Assembly (NCBI RefSeq): GCF_004340785.1
Contig: NZ_SLXS01000004.1
Coordinates: forward strand, 248,001-312,000
Reading direction: 5' to 3'
DNA: 64,000 nucleotides
Source of the DNA: Tumebacillus sp. BK434
GTDB lineage: Bacteria > Bacillota > Bacilli > Tumebacillales > Tumebacillaceae
Part shown: positions 57,262 to 64,000 of the stretch, one piece after another
How the letters are laid out: every line of letters begins with the position of its first letter
Position numbering within the stretch: the stretch's first letter is position 1
Made by a program: the position numbers and the translations under genes
Notes under the pieces: generated by a model
Databases searched by the model: none
Told to the model about the DNA's origin: nothing
Seen by the model: only the letters and a program-made list of their open reading frames with translations

Positions 57262-57768
57262 ATGTACGAAACGTGGATCAAGATGTTTATCGATATTCTC
57301 GACGAGATGGCCCCCGTCACCGTCGTCCGTTCCCGCCTCGAACTGCCGCTTGGCTCGGTGACAGGCGACCTCAGCACGCAGATCCGGGCCCGGCTCGACC
57401 TGCTCGATGAAAACAGCCCGTGGTGCGATCTCGACTGCCAGCAGGCGGAAGACGAAGTGCACGTCGCCTACATGATTCATGTGCCGAGCCTCAATAAGCG
57501 TACCGATGAAGAGATCGTGGAGAACGTCAAATCGATCGCCGGCACCCTGAGCATCTCGCTCTTGACCCCGGTTGGGCACATCGGTCAGGACACCTATGTG
57601 ATCAAAGGCAGCATCCAAGTGCCGCTCGATCACCCGACCGACAATCCCAACTCGGCGACGCACGACATGGCTGAGCTGCTCGTCTCCTTGATGAAAGTCG
57701 GCGGCTTCAGCCATGAAGACGCGAGCGACAAAGAAGCGGACGACCTCGTCGTCTGGGGCGAAGAATGA
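57262..57768 (+). CDS. Hypothetical protein, 168 aa
   Basis: A 168-residue acidic soluble protein of no recognised family: an alpha-beta pattern (WIKMFIDILDEMAPVTVV, EVHVAYMIHVPSLNKRTDEEIV, GHIGQDTYVIKGSIQVPLD) with one CDLDC pair that could bind metal. AAAGGGAGGGG precedes the ATG. It overlaps the next gene by four bases (ATGA), so the two are translationally coupled. Confidence 0.7.
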   Translation: MYETWIKMFIDILDEMAPVTVVRSRLELPLGSVTGDLSTQIRARLDLLDENSPWCDLDCQQAEDEVHVAYMIHVPSLNKRTDEEIVENVKSIAGTLSISLLTPVGHIGQDTYVIKGSIQVPLDHPTDNPNSATHDMAELLVSLMKVGGFSHEDASDKEADDLVVWGEE

Positions 57769-57983
57769 GACAGCTCCCGCAGAACTTCGACGAAGCGGCG
57801 ATCCAGCAGCTGTTTCGCATGCAGCCGGACAACAATTTGACCCCTTCGCAAATGGTGCGCCGCGACCTCTTTCCGCGCTGGGAAGTGATCCGCCCCGCCG
57901 ATTTCAATCCGGTGGACGCGGAGACCCGGCGCCTTCAGGAACTGCTCGCCCATACGGCACAACACGATAAACATCTGCATTAA
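57765..57983 (+). CDS. Small hypothetical protein, 72 aa
   Basis: A 72-residue protein (MRQLPQNFDEAAIQQLFRMQ, then LTPSQMVRRDLFPRWEVIRP, ending in a His-rich tail HDKHLH). It is coupled to the preceding gene by an ATGA overlap, which supports it as real. No family was recognised. Confidence 0.6.
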   Translation: MRQLPQNFDEAAIQQLFRMQPDNNLTPSQMVRRDLFPRWEVIRPADFNPVDAETRRLQELLAHTAQHDKHLH

Positions 57984-57986
57984 GCC

Positions 57987-58060
57987 CAGACCCTCCCGAG
58001 GTACAGACTCCGGAGGGTCTGTCCGATCGATCTTTCGGCCAGCCTCTGAGGAGGTTGGCC
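57987..58060 (+). terminator. Two tandem hairpins, probable terminator region
   Basis: First hairpin CAGACCCTCC / GGAGGGTCTG (57987-58021). Second GGCCAGCCTC / GAGGTTGGCC (58037-58060). Neither has a long T run; only GTTTCC follows the second. Confidence 0.5.
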
Positions 58061-58160
58061 GTTTCCATTTGCAGGAGAACGAATTTTTGTGCGGAATTGT
58101 TACGTACGCATGAAACTTTTATCCCGTACTCAACATCGTATTACATAAGGAGGAAGACGT

Positions 58161-58691
58161 ATGCAAGATAAAGAGATCGTGGCAGACGCACTGCGCAGTC
58201 CGGATGCGCTGTCCCGATTTTTGCGTACGGTCGAACCGTTTATCTACCAAACGGCGTACTACCTGACCGGCAAAAAGGCAGATGCAGAAGACATCACACA
58301 AGAGAGCCTTTGGAAAGTCTGCCGTTCACTTGGGCAGTATCAGGGACAGGGCTCGCTGCGCGGCTGGATTCACCGCGTCGTGGTCAACACCTTTCGCGAA
58401 CAGCTTCGCAAGAAGCGGCTGACGGTCGTTGAACTGGACGAAGGATTGCAGTCGAGCGAGTCGTCCGTCGAGCAGCAGGTGGAGATGAAGATGACCGAGG
58501 AGCGCCTGCATCGGGCGATCGCTGCGCTCCCCGAGAACTACCGCGAAGTGATCGTGCTTCGCCACGTGCACGAGATGTCCTATCAGGAGATCGGCGAAGT
58601 GCTGGAGTTGACCGAAGCTCAGGTCAAGACCCGATTGTTTCGCGGACGAGAGAAATTAAAATCGCTGTTCTATGGAGGTGATCAAGAATGA
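58161..58691 (+). CDS. ECF-type RNA polymerase sigma factor
   Basis: A 176-residue sigma factor. Region 2 is PFIYQTAYYLTGKKADAEDITQESLWKVCRSLGQYQGQGSLRGWIHRVVVN and region 4 is ALPENYREVIVLRHVHEMSYQEIGEVLELTEAQVKTRLFRGREKLK. The order, with an anti-sigma gene overlapping by four bases downstream, is that of an extracytoplasmic-function regulon. AAGGAGGAAG precedes the ATG. Its targets are unknown. Confidence 0.95.
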   Translation: MQDKEIVADALRSPDALSRFLRTVEPFIYQTAYYLTGKKADAEDITQESLWKVCRSLGQYQGQGSLRGWIHRVVVNTFREQLRKKRLTVVELDEGLQSSESSVEQQVEMKMTEERLHRAIAALPENYREVIVLRHVHEMSYQEIGEVLELTEAQVKTRLFRGREKLKSLFYGGDQE

Positions 58692-60034
58692 CACATGACA
58701 GATATCGCGAACTGATTCAGGCTGAGCTGGACGGGGAAGCAACAGCTCAGGAATTGGAGCTGTTGGAGGCGCATACCGCATCATGTGACGATTGCCGCCG
58801 GGAACGGGAAGATTATAGCAAGCTCGCAGCCGCCTTTGGCAGCCTGCCGAAGGTGATGCCGGAGAAAAGCTTCGTGACGATGATGGAGCCGGAATTGCCG
58901 AAAGTATTGAAAAAGCAGCGTCGCCGTCCCGCCTACTTCTGGCCGGGGCTCACCGCAGCGGCCGCGCTCGTGCTTGCTGTCGGGCTCTCCAATGCGTGGG
59001 GCCTGTTCAATCCGGAGCTGACCGCCACGCCGCAGCCGCAGCCGGAACAGGTCATGCAGCCGTTGGCCGTGCAAAACGATCCGGCTCCGGCCGGCCTGGC
59101 CGGCACGACGGAAGCGGGCAAGAACACCGCGCCGCAGTTGATCCAGCAGGAGAAGGTCAAGGCCAAGCCGGCCGTGCAAGTCGCCGCCGTCTCCAAGAAC
59201 GACCTCGGCAAAGTGCAGGATCAGACCGGCGTGGTCGTCGAGAAGCAGAAGGTCGATGCCGAGTCTGCACGCGGCGGCGTGGTGGTCGTGACGGTCGACT
59301 CCAAGCCGACCAATGTCAAGGTCGACGGCAACAACGTCACCGTCATCATCGCGCAAGATGACGAGCCCAAACAGGACGACACCAGCAATGTCAGCATCTG
59401 GGGCATCGCCGGATTTGACGATGACGACAGCGGGGAGAAGACGATCACGTTTACCGATCCCAACGGCAATGTGATCGAAACGAACCGCGTTCAGTTCGGC
59501 CCGGCGCCCGGTACAATCCCGCCCGAAGCGCCGCTGAACCGCAAGCTCGCCAGCGTCTACAAGAACGCCCCGGAGCTAAACGCCTGGGCAAAAGACCCGT
59601 ATCAGGTCGTCTACCGCCATCTGACCGACCTCGGCTTTGCGGCGAATGCGATGGTCTCCCAGTCGAACGAGCTGAACACCATCACCGTCATGCAAGGCGA
59701 CACCACCTACCGGGTCCGCCTGGCGGAGACGCGTCAAGGCGAATGGCACCCGGTGCAGATCTCGCGCCTGATCCACCCGTATGCGCCCGGTCTGCTCGGC
59801 CAGAAGGTGATCGCTTATTTTGCTGCGCAAAAGGCGAGCGGCGCGATCGCCGGTTTTGGCGACATCTACTTGAACGAACGCACCGACAAGTCTGTAAGGG
59901 TCGCGGTCGCCATCGAGCAGCAAGATTCGAACGGTGTGATCATCGTCAAAGAAAAGGTCTATGAATTCCAAGTGCAGCAGACCGCCGCGGGCGAACTGCG
60001 CCTCGGAGATCAAGTGACGGTGCATGAACAGTAA
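58688..60034 (+). CDS. Zinc-binding anti-sigma factor with large extracytoplasmic domain
   Basis: A 448-residue protein. The N-terminal ZAS motif His29-x3-Cys33-x2-Cys36 (EAHTASCDDCRRE) binds the sigma factor. A membrane segment follows at about residues 78-100 (FWPGLTAAAALVLAVGLSNAW), then a proline- and glutamine-rich stretch and a long outer domain of about 340 residues with no recognised family. It should hold the ECF sigma inactive until a signal outside the membrane breaks the complex. The ATG overlaps the sigma stop (ATGA). Confidence 0.9.
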   Translation: MTHDRYRELIQAELDGEATAQELELLEAHTASCDDCRREREDYSKLAAAFGSLPKVMPEKSFVTMMEPELPKVLKKQRRRPAYFWPGLTAAAALVLAVGLSNAWGLFNPELTATPQPQPEQVMQPLAVQNDPAPAGLAGTTEAGKNTAPQLIQQEKVKAKPAVQVAAVSKNDLGKVQDQTGVVVEKQKVDAESARGGVVVVTVDSKPTNVKVDGNNVTVIIAQDDEPKQDDTSNVSIWGIAGFDDDDSGEKTITFTDPNGNVIETNRVQFGPAPGTIPPEAPLNRKLASVYKNAPELNAWAKDPYQVVYRHLTDLGFAANAMVSQSNELNTITVMQGDTTYRVRLAETRQGEWHPVQISRLIHPYAPGLLGQKVIAYFAAQKASGAIAGFGDIYLNERTDKSVRVAVAIEQQDSNGVIIVKEKVYEFQVQQTAAGELRLGDQVTVHEQ

Positions 60035-60081
60035 GCCTTTTGGGGCATGCTAGGGGCAGAAAGCCATGGAGGAAAACACCA

Positions 60082-60249
60082 ATGAAAAAATTTCTGCTCC
60101 GACTGACCGCACTTGCGTGCCTGTTGTCCCTTGCCACGCCTGCCCTTGCCGCCGACAGCAAACAGGAAGACCAGGCGACCGGCAAGCATCACAATTTCGA
60201 ACAATGGCAGACGATCAAACGCCTGCACGTTCGCGACGAACACCGATAA
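60082..60249 (+). CDS. Small secreted protein, 55 aa
   Basis: A 55-residue protein with a clear signal peptide (MKKFLLRLTALACLLSLATP, with likely cleavage after ALA) and a mature part of about 30 residues rich in His, Lys and Gln. GGAGGA precedes the ATG at 60082. It follows the anti-sigma gene by 47 bases and ends at a strong terminator, so it is probably the last gene of the ECF operon. Function unknown. Confidence 0.7.
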   Translation: MKKFLLRLTALACLLSLATPALAADSKQEDQATGKHHNFEQWQTIKRLHVRDEHR

Positions 60250-60257
60250 CACTCCCA

Positions 60258-60293
60258 AGAGACCACTGCAGGTTGCTGCAGTGGTCTCTTTTT
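60258..60293 (+). terminator. Strong intrinsic terminator
   Basis: Perfect 14-bp stem AGAGACCACTGCAG / CTGCAGTGGTCTCT with a GTTG loop, then TTTT. Confidence 0.95.
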
Positions 60294-60360
60294 GCCCGGC
60301 CTGTACCTTTTTTCGGCCTTCTCTGCATAGGTATGTACAAAAAGAGAAGGGGGCTGTACG

Positions 60361-60969
60361 ATGCGCAAAACGATGCTTGCCCTGTGCGCAGCTGCCTGGC
60401 TGCTCGTCGGGTGCGCGCAAAAAACGGAAAGTCCGCCGCCGACGACACCGCCGCCGGCGAGCAACCAAGGCGAAACGGGCGGCCAAGGCACCACGCCGGA
60501 GCCCAACGGCGGTGCAGCCAACCCAGCGCCTGTCGCAGAGAAGACAGAAGAGCAGACCAAGGGGGAGATTCGCGAGAAGCTGGCCCGGATGACCGACCCG
60601 AAGACCGGCTACGTCCTGCCCAACGACAACGGCGTGGTGCAAGAGGTCACAACGCTACCTGAAGTCACCGAAAAGCTCCGCAAAAAAGGCTACTCGTTGC
60701 CGCTGGCCCAGACGCTGACCGAGGAGTTCTTCAAAGAACAGACCCGAGGCGGCACGACACAGGTGGTGATCATCCCCCGCGGCGGCCACCCTGGCGTGTT
60801 CCAGCCGGAACAGGCCGCGACGTTCACCAAAAAGGGCAAATGGATCTGGGTGATCGAGCAGGATCACGACGACAACCTGCTCCACGGCCCGCACATCTCC
60901 AGCTATGAAGTGGAAGTGCTGAAGGACGGCACCTACCGCTTAAACACGTGGACCAACAAATTCCTCTAA
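60361..60969 (+). CDS. Hypothetical lipoprotein
   Basis: A 202-residue protein with a lipoprotein signal (MRKTMLALCAAAWLLVGCAQ, lipobox LVGC), a Thr/Pro/Gly-rich linker (about residues 21-60) and a C-terminal domain of about 130 residues (KTGYVLPNDNGVVQEVTTLPEV, TQVVIIPRGGHPG). No family was recognised. GAAGGGGG precedes the ATG. It should be anchored on the outer membrane face. Confidence 0.75.
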   Translation: MRKTMLALCAAAWLLVGCAQKTESPPPTTPPPASNQGETGGQGTTPEPNGGAANPAPVAEKTEEQTKGEIREKLARMTDPKTGYVLPNDNGVVQEVTTLPEVTEKLRKKGYSLPLAQTLTEEFFKEQTRGGTTQVVIIPRGGHPGVFQPEQAATFTKKGKWIWVIEQDHDDNLLHGPHISSYEVEVLKDGTYRLNTWTNKFL

Positions 60970-61001
60970 AAATTGGCAGGGGATTGGGGAGAAATTTTCG
61001 T

Positions 61002-61016
61002 TGAAAATGATTCTCA
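61002..61016 (+). promoter_or_regulatory. Fur-box-like operator
   Basis: TGAAAATGATTCTCA matches the 7-1-7 Fur box TGATAATNATTATCA at 12 of the 14 specified bases. It overlaps the -35 of a putative promoter (61011-61039). Confidence 0.65.
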
Positions 61017-61039
61017 ATCTCTTTCTTGTGTGTTATACT
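61011..61039 (+). promoter_or_regulatory. Putative promoter overlapped by the Fur box
   Basis: TTCTCA at 61011-61016, 17-base spacer, TATACT at 61034-61039. The -35 is weak. A transcript from here would run about 185 bases before the ferredoxin start. Confidence 0.4.
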
Positions 61040-61166
61040 ACAACTACACACTTCGATACAGGCAAAAAGTGCTGAAAATAGCAGAATGAACGATCTACTC
61101 CTGCATATGTTTCACTCCTTCCCTTTTGTGACACAATAGGACAGGGGATTTCTGTGTTTGTTCGCA

Positions 61167-61195
61167 TTGCACGTTGCCCGAATTTGGTTTATAAT
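61167..61195 (+). promoter_or_regulatory. Proximal promoter of the ferredoxin gene
   Basis: TTGCAC at 61167-61172, 17-base spacer, TATAAT at 61190-61195, about 35 bases before the ferredoxin ATG. Confidence 0.65.
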
Positions 61196-61229
61196 CTACC
61201 ACAGAAGATAAGAAGGAGTGTGTATTGTC

Positions 61230-61445
61230 ATGGCTAAAACTTTTGTTGACAAAGATACCTGCATCGCTTGCGGTGCTTGCTACAGCACTGCACCGGATGT
61301 ATACGAGTCCGACGACGACGGCTACGCATTCGTAAAGCTCGAAGGCGGCCTCGAAGGCTTCGTGGAAATTCCGGAAGAGCTCCTGTCTGACGCGCTCGAC
61401 GCGAAAGATGGCTGCCCGACCGAATCCATCAAGTGGGAAGACTAA
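61230..61445 (+). CDS. fer: [4Fe-4S] ferredoxin
   Basis: A 71-residue ferredoxin. [20 protein letters not shown] gives three cysteine ligands (CxxCxxC) and [11 protein letters not shown] the fourth. The short acidic protein is of the Bacillus single-cluster type and passes single electrons, for example to P450 or sulfite reductase systems. AAGGAG lies 11 bases before the ATG at 61230. The proximal promoter looks constitutive; a Fur box farther upstream hints at iron control of a longer transcript. Confidence 0.95.
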   Translation: MAKTFVDKDTCIACGACYSTAPDVYESDDDGYAFVKLEGGLEGFVEIPEELLSDALDAKDGCPTESIKWED

Positions 61446-61462
61446 TCATTCGCTAACCGACA

Positions 61463-61497
61463 AAACCGCTGATCCATTATGGGTCAGCGGTTTTTTT
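61463..61497 (+). terminator. Intrinsic terminator after ferredoxin
   Basis: AAACCGCTGATCC / GGGTCAGCGGTTT stem (one G-T pair) with ATTAT loop and seven T. Confidence 0.92.
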
Positions 61498-61600
61498 GTA
61501 GATTGAAGGGCACGAAGGCGATCGTGAAATGCGACAGCCTTTTTTGTTGCACTGTGTTACAATGAAGCCAATACTTTGATGGCAAAAGGAGACAGACAAC

Positions 61601-62422
61601 ATGAGTTTGCGCATGGAAGAACATCTGCGTGGGTTCGAAGCGAGAATTGACGAAGAGATTGCGAATCGCGAAGCGTTTATCCGCGACCAGGTGCTTGGCA
61701 CCGGCGGTGGAGGCGTCGTGCTCGGCTTGTCCGGCGGCATCGACTCGGCGGTGACCGCAGCTTTGGCGGCCCGCGCGCTTGGCGCGGACAGCGTCGTCGG
61801 GCTGTGGATGGGCGCCGAATCGAGCTCCGTGCACCACCGCGATGCGAAGCTGGTTGCGGATACATATGGCTTCCGTCTGCTCGAAGTCGACTTCAGCGAG
61901 ATCGTCAACCAGTTCCACGGCGTGATGGCGCAATGCGCCGAAGCATTGCCAAGCGAGATGCGCACCGGGCAGGACAACCCGCTCGTCAAAGGCAATCTCA
62001 AGCCGCGCTTCCGCAAAAACGCCGAATACTGGATGGCCGCCCTGCTCGGCTACCGCGTGGCGAACACTTGCAACTGGTCGGAAACGGCGATCGGCTATGA
62101 GACCAAATACGGCGATGCGGCAGGCGACTTCTCCGTGCTCGGCGACCTCGTCAAGGCGGAAATCTACCTCGTCGCCAAGCACCTCGGCATGCCGGAGCAG
62201 CTGGTGACGAAAGCGCCGAGCGCCGACCTGTGGGAAGGTCACACCGACGAAGCGGAGATCGGCATCACCTACAAGGACCTTGACACCTACCTCTGCACGG
62301 GCGAAGGCGACGCAGAGACGATCGCCAAGATCGACCGGCTGTACAAGCTAAGCGCCCACAAGCGCAACACGATGCCGCTCGTGGCGCAACCGACATATCC
62401 GGGCGAAGGAGGCGTGAACTGA
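61601..62422 (+). CDS. nadE: NAD synthetase (ammonia-type)
   Basis: A 273-residue enzyme. The PP-loop SGGIDS (VVLGLSGGIDSAVTAALAARAL) binds ATP, NPLVKGNLKPRFRKNAEYWMAALLGYRVANTCNWSE and YETKYGDAAGDFSVLGDLVKAEIY are the family signatures, and KAPSADLWEGHTDEAEIGITY completes the fold. There is no glutaminase domain, so free ammonia is the nitrogen donor. It amidates deamido-NAD to NAD. GGAGACAG lies before the ATG at 61601. The stop overlaps the next start. Confidence 0.93.
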   Translation: MSLRMEEHLRGFEARIDEEIANREAFIRDQVLGTGGGGVVLGLSGGIDSAVTAALAARALGADSVVGLWMGAESSSVHHRDAKLVADTYGFRLLEVDFSEIVNQFHGVMAQCAEALPSEMRTGQDNPLVKGNLKPRFRKNAEYWMAALLGYRVANTCNWSETAIGYETKYGDAAGDFSVLGDLVKAEIYLVAKHLGMPEQLVTKAPSADLWEGHTDEAEIGITYKDLDTYLCTGEGDAETIAKIDRLYKLSAHKRNTMPLVAQPTYPGEGGVN

Positions 62423-63303
62423 TGCTGCCGACAATTGGCTGGATCGGCCTTGGCAACATGGGCCGACCGATGGTGACCAACCTGCTGAACGCAGGATATG
62501 ACATCACCGTCTACAACCGCACGGCGTCTTCCGCCGCACCTTTTGTGGAGCAGGGCGCCAAGCTCGCCGACTCGCCGAAAGCGCTGGCCGAGCAGGTCGA
62601 TGTCGTGATCACGATGGTCTCCGACTCGGCCGCGCTCGAAGCGGTGCTGGAAGGAGAAACGGGCCTGCTGCGCGGCGTCCGCGCCGGGCAGTCGGTGATC
62701 GACATGAGCACGATCGCGCCGGAAGCGTCCCGCCAAGCGGCCGCCCGCTTGCAGGAACAAGGCGTCGGCTTCCTCGACGCGCCCGTCTCCGGCTCTGTCA
62801 AACCGGCCACCGACGGCACGCTGGTCATCCTCGTCGGCGGCCCGTTCGAGCTGTATGAGCAGCACCTGCCGATCTTCGACGTGCTCGGCAAACGGTCGTT
62901 TCACTTTGGCGACAACGGACAAGGCGCCAACGCCAAGCTCGTGATCAACATGCTGCTCGGCATCACGATGCAAGGCTTGTCCGAAGCGCTGGTGCTCGGC
63001 GCGAAAACGGGCCTCGACCGCGCGACCCTGCTCGAGATGGTCGGCGTCACCGCCTGTGCGTCGCCGATCATCGCCTTGAAAACTCCAAACATCATAGACG
63101 ACAACTTCGCAGCGGCGTTTGCGCTCAAGCACATGGAGAAGGACTTCGGCCTCGCGCTCGATGCAGCCCGGCAGGCGGAAGCGTCCCTCCCGGCGACGGC
63201 GGCGGCGCACCAGACGTTTCTGGCGGCGAAAGCGAATGGACACGGTGACGACGATATTGCAGCGATCCTCGTACAACTGGAAAAGATGAGCGGCCTGCGA
63301 TAA
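62422..63303 (+). CDS. NAD(P)-dependent beta-hydroxyacid dehydrogenase
   Basis: A 293-residue 3-hydroxyisobutyrate dehydrogenase/GLYR1-like oxidoreductase. The Rossmann loop is IGWIGLGNMGRPMVTNLLNAGYDITVYNRT, FLDAPVSGSVKPATDGTLVILVGG the substrate region, and the catalytic Lys is in NGQGANAKLVINMLLG. Candidate substrates are 3-hydroxyisobutyrate, tartronate semialdehyde or succinic semialdehyde; sequence does not decide. It overlaps nadE (TGATG) and is co-expressed with it. Confidence 0.88.
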   Translation: MLPTIGWIGLGNMGRPMVTNLLNAGYDITVYNRTASSAAPFVEQGAKLADSPKALAEQVDVVITMVSDSAALEAVLEGETGLLRGVRAGQSVIDMSTIAPEASRQAAARLQEQGVGFLDAPVSGSVKPATDGTLVILVGGPFELYEQHLPIFDVLGKRSFHFGDNGQGANAKLVINMLLGITMQGLSEALVLGAKTGLDRATLLEMVGVTACASPIIALKTPNIIDDNFAAAFALKHMEKDFGLALDAARQAEASLPATAAAHQTFLAAKANGHGDDDIAAILVQLEKMSGLR

Positions 63304-63317
63304 GGCCGCTTTTTTTC
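63289..63317 (+). terminator. Intrinsic terminator
   Basis: AGCGGCC / GGCCGCT stem across the stop codon, then seven T. Confidence 0.9.
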
Positions 63318-63437
63318 GACAAGATGACAAAAAGATAACGTTTTAGTAACAAAATGGAAAACCACTAGCAGAATATTCGATAAATTTTATATAATCCAAA
63401 CAGGAAAGTAGTTCACCGCAATGGGGGAGATATCGTC

Positions 63438-64000
63438 ATGACAAAAAAAATCAACGAAGTGGCACAGAAAATCCGCACAGAGGTCGGCAAAGTGATCGTC
63501 GGCCAGGAAGAAACGCTCGATCTCTTGCTCGTCGGCCTGTTCTCGGGCGGCCACATGCTGCTCGAAGACGTGCCGGGCGTCGGCAAGACGGTGCTGGCCA
63601 AGGCGCTCGCCGCCAGCATCGGCTCCAAATTCACCCGCATTCAATGCACGCCCGACCTGTTGCCGTCCGATGTGGTCGGCACCACGGTGTTCAACCAGAA
63701 GACGGGCGAATTCGAATTCCGGGAAGGCCCGCTGTTCTCCCAGCTCGTGCTGGCCGATGAGATCAACCGCGCCATCCCGCGCACTCAGTCCGCACTGCTC
63801 GAAGCGATGGCCGAAGGGCAGATCACCTCGGACGGCGTTTCGCGCAAACTGGATCGGCCGTTTTTTGTGATCGCAACACAGAACCCGATCGAGTCGCACG
63901 GAACGTTCCCATTGCCGGAAGCACAGCTCGACCGCTTCCTGATGCGCATCTCGCTCGGCTATCCGACACACGAAGAAGAGCGCACGATCTTCCGCCTGTC
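63438..64000 (+). CDS. MoxR family AAA+ ATPase, N-terminal part
   Basis: The reading frame is open to the window end, so the C-terminus is missing. The visible 187 residues have Walker A (LEDVPGVGKTVLAKALA), Walker B (LVLADEINRA), PRTQSALLEAMAEGQI and ATQNPIESHGTFPLPEAQLDRF, all MoxR hallmarks. MoxR ATPases act as chaperones, usually with a VWA- or DUF58-containing partner encoded next door, which would lie beyond the window. GGGGGAG precedes the ATG by eight bases. Confidence 0.93.
   Translation, partial: MTKKINEVAQKIRTEVGKVIVGQEETLDLLLVGLFSGGHMLLEDVPGVGKTVLAKALAASIGSKFTRIQCTPDLLPSDVVGTTVFNQKTGEFEFREGPLFSQLVLADEINRAIPRTQSALLEAMAEGQITSDGVSRKLDRPFFVIATQNPIESHGTFPLPEAQLDRFLMRISLGYPTHEEERTIFRL

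Noticed and set aside
58100-58160. Autoregulated ECF promoter: TGAAAC followed by CGTA upstream of the sigma gene
   Set aside because: The spacing between the two elements is about 20 bases rather than the usual 16 or so, and the nearer CGTA is too close. It was not listed as a promoter.
61086-61139. A 17-codon frame after the Fur box (MNDLLLHMFHSFPFVTQ)
   Set aside because: There is no SD before the ATG, and a frame this short is expected by chance.

Overview
This is a GC-rich stretch of chromosome from an endospore-forming Firmicute. The evidence is an intact sigK, an alpha/beta-type SASP gene, LysM-GH18 proteins of the spore-cortex type, an mltG-udk-pbp block and a yqeG-to-comEC block ordered much as in Bacillus, a leucine T-box and a c-di-AMP riboswitch. 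High GC with Bacillales synteny fits a member of the Alicyclobacillaceae such as Tumebacillus, but that is only a guess from gene content. No rRNA, tRNA, CRISPR array, insertion sequence or prophage was seen.

Layout. 1-3.1 kb: the end of a peroxiredoxin gene, a TlpA-like redoxin, a LysM-GH18-like protein on the minus strand and a DUF116 protein. 3.2-12.1 kb: a UbiA-family prenyltransferase, then an ordered housekeeping block (AI-2E-type permease, ireB, ruvX, DUF1292, mltG, O-methyltransferase, udk, class B PBP, sigK). 12.2-36.3 kb: two giant same-strand genes encoding a hybrid NRPS-PKS of 3173 and 4789 residues. 36.4-40 kb: a threonine-synthase-like gene, a small orphan, a beta-lactamase-fold hydrolase, and an NlpC/P60 hydrolase under a c-di-AMP riboswitch. 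40.1-45.7 kb: yqeG-yqeH-orphan-aroE-yhbY-nadD-yqeK-rsfS-yqeM. 45.8-56.8 kb: a second LysM-GH18-like protein, T-box-leuS, an unrecognised two-part protein, ddl, mntR and a second yqeG-like gene (these three on the minus strand), comEA, comEC and a SASP. 56.9-61.0 kb: three unrecognised small proteins, an ECF sigma/anti-sigma pair, a secreted peptide and a lipoprotein. 61-64 kb: ferredoxin behind a Fur-box region, nadE, a beta-hydroxyacid dehydrogenase and the start of a MoxR ATPase.

The centrepiece is the NRPS-PKS. Both proteins begin with the same nine-domain block C-A-PCP-KS-AT-ACP-C-A-PCP. The second adds C-PCP (with no A domain) and C-A-PCP. Hand-read A-domain pocket residues suggest Ser-type then Gly-type activation in each block, and the AT motifs suggest malonyl-CoA. 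No KR, DH, ER, methylation, epimerisation or thioesterase domain is visible. The colinear prediction is a chain with two repeats of serine/unreduced malonate/glycine, a position of unknown loading and a last residue that could not be assigned. No release enzyme, phosphopantetheinyl transferase, exporter or dedicated regulator lies nearby: the pair sits directly between sigK and a threonine-synthase-like gene.
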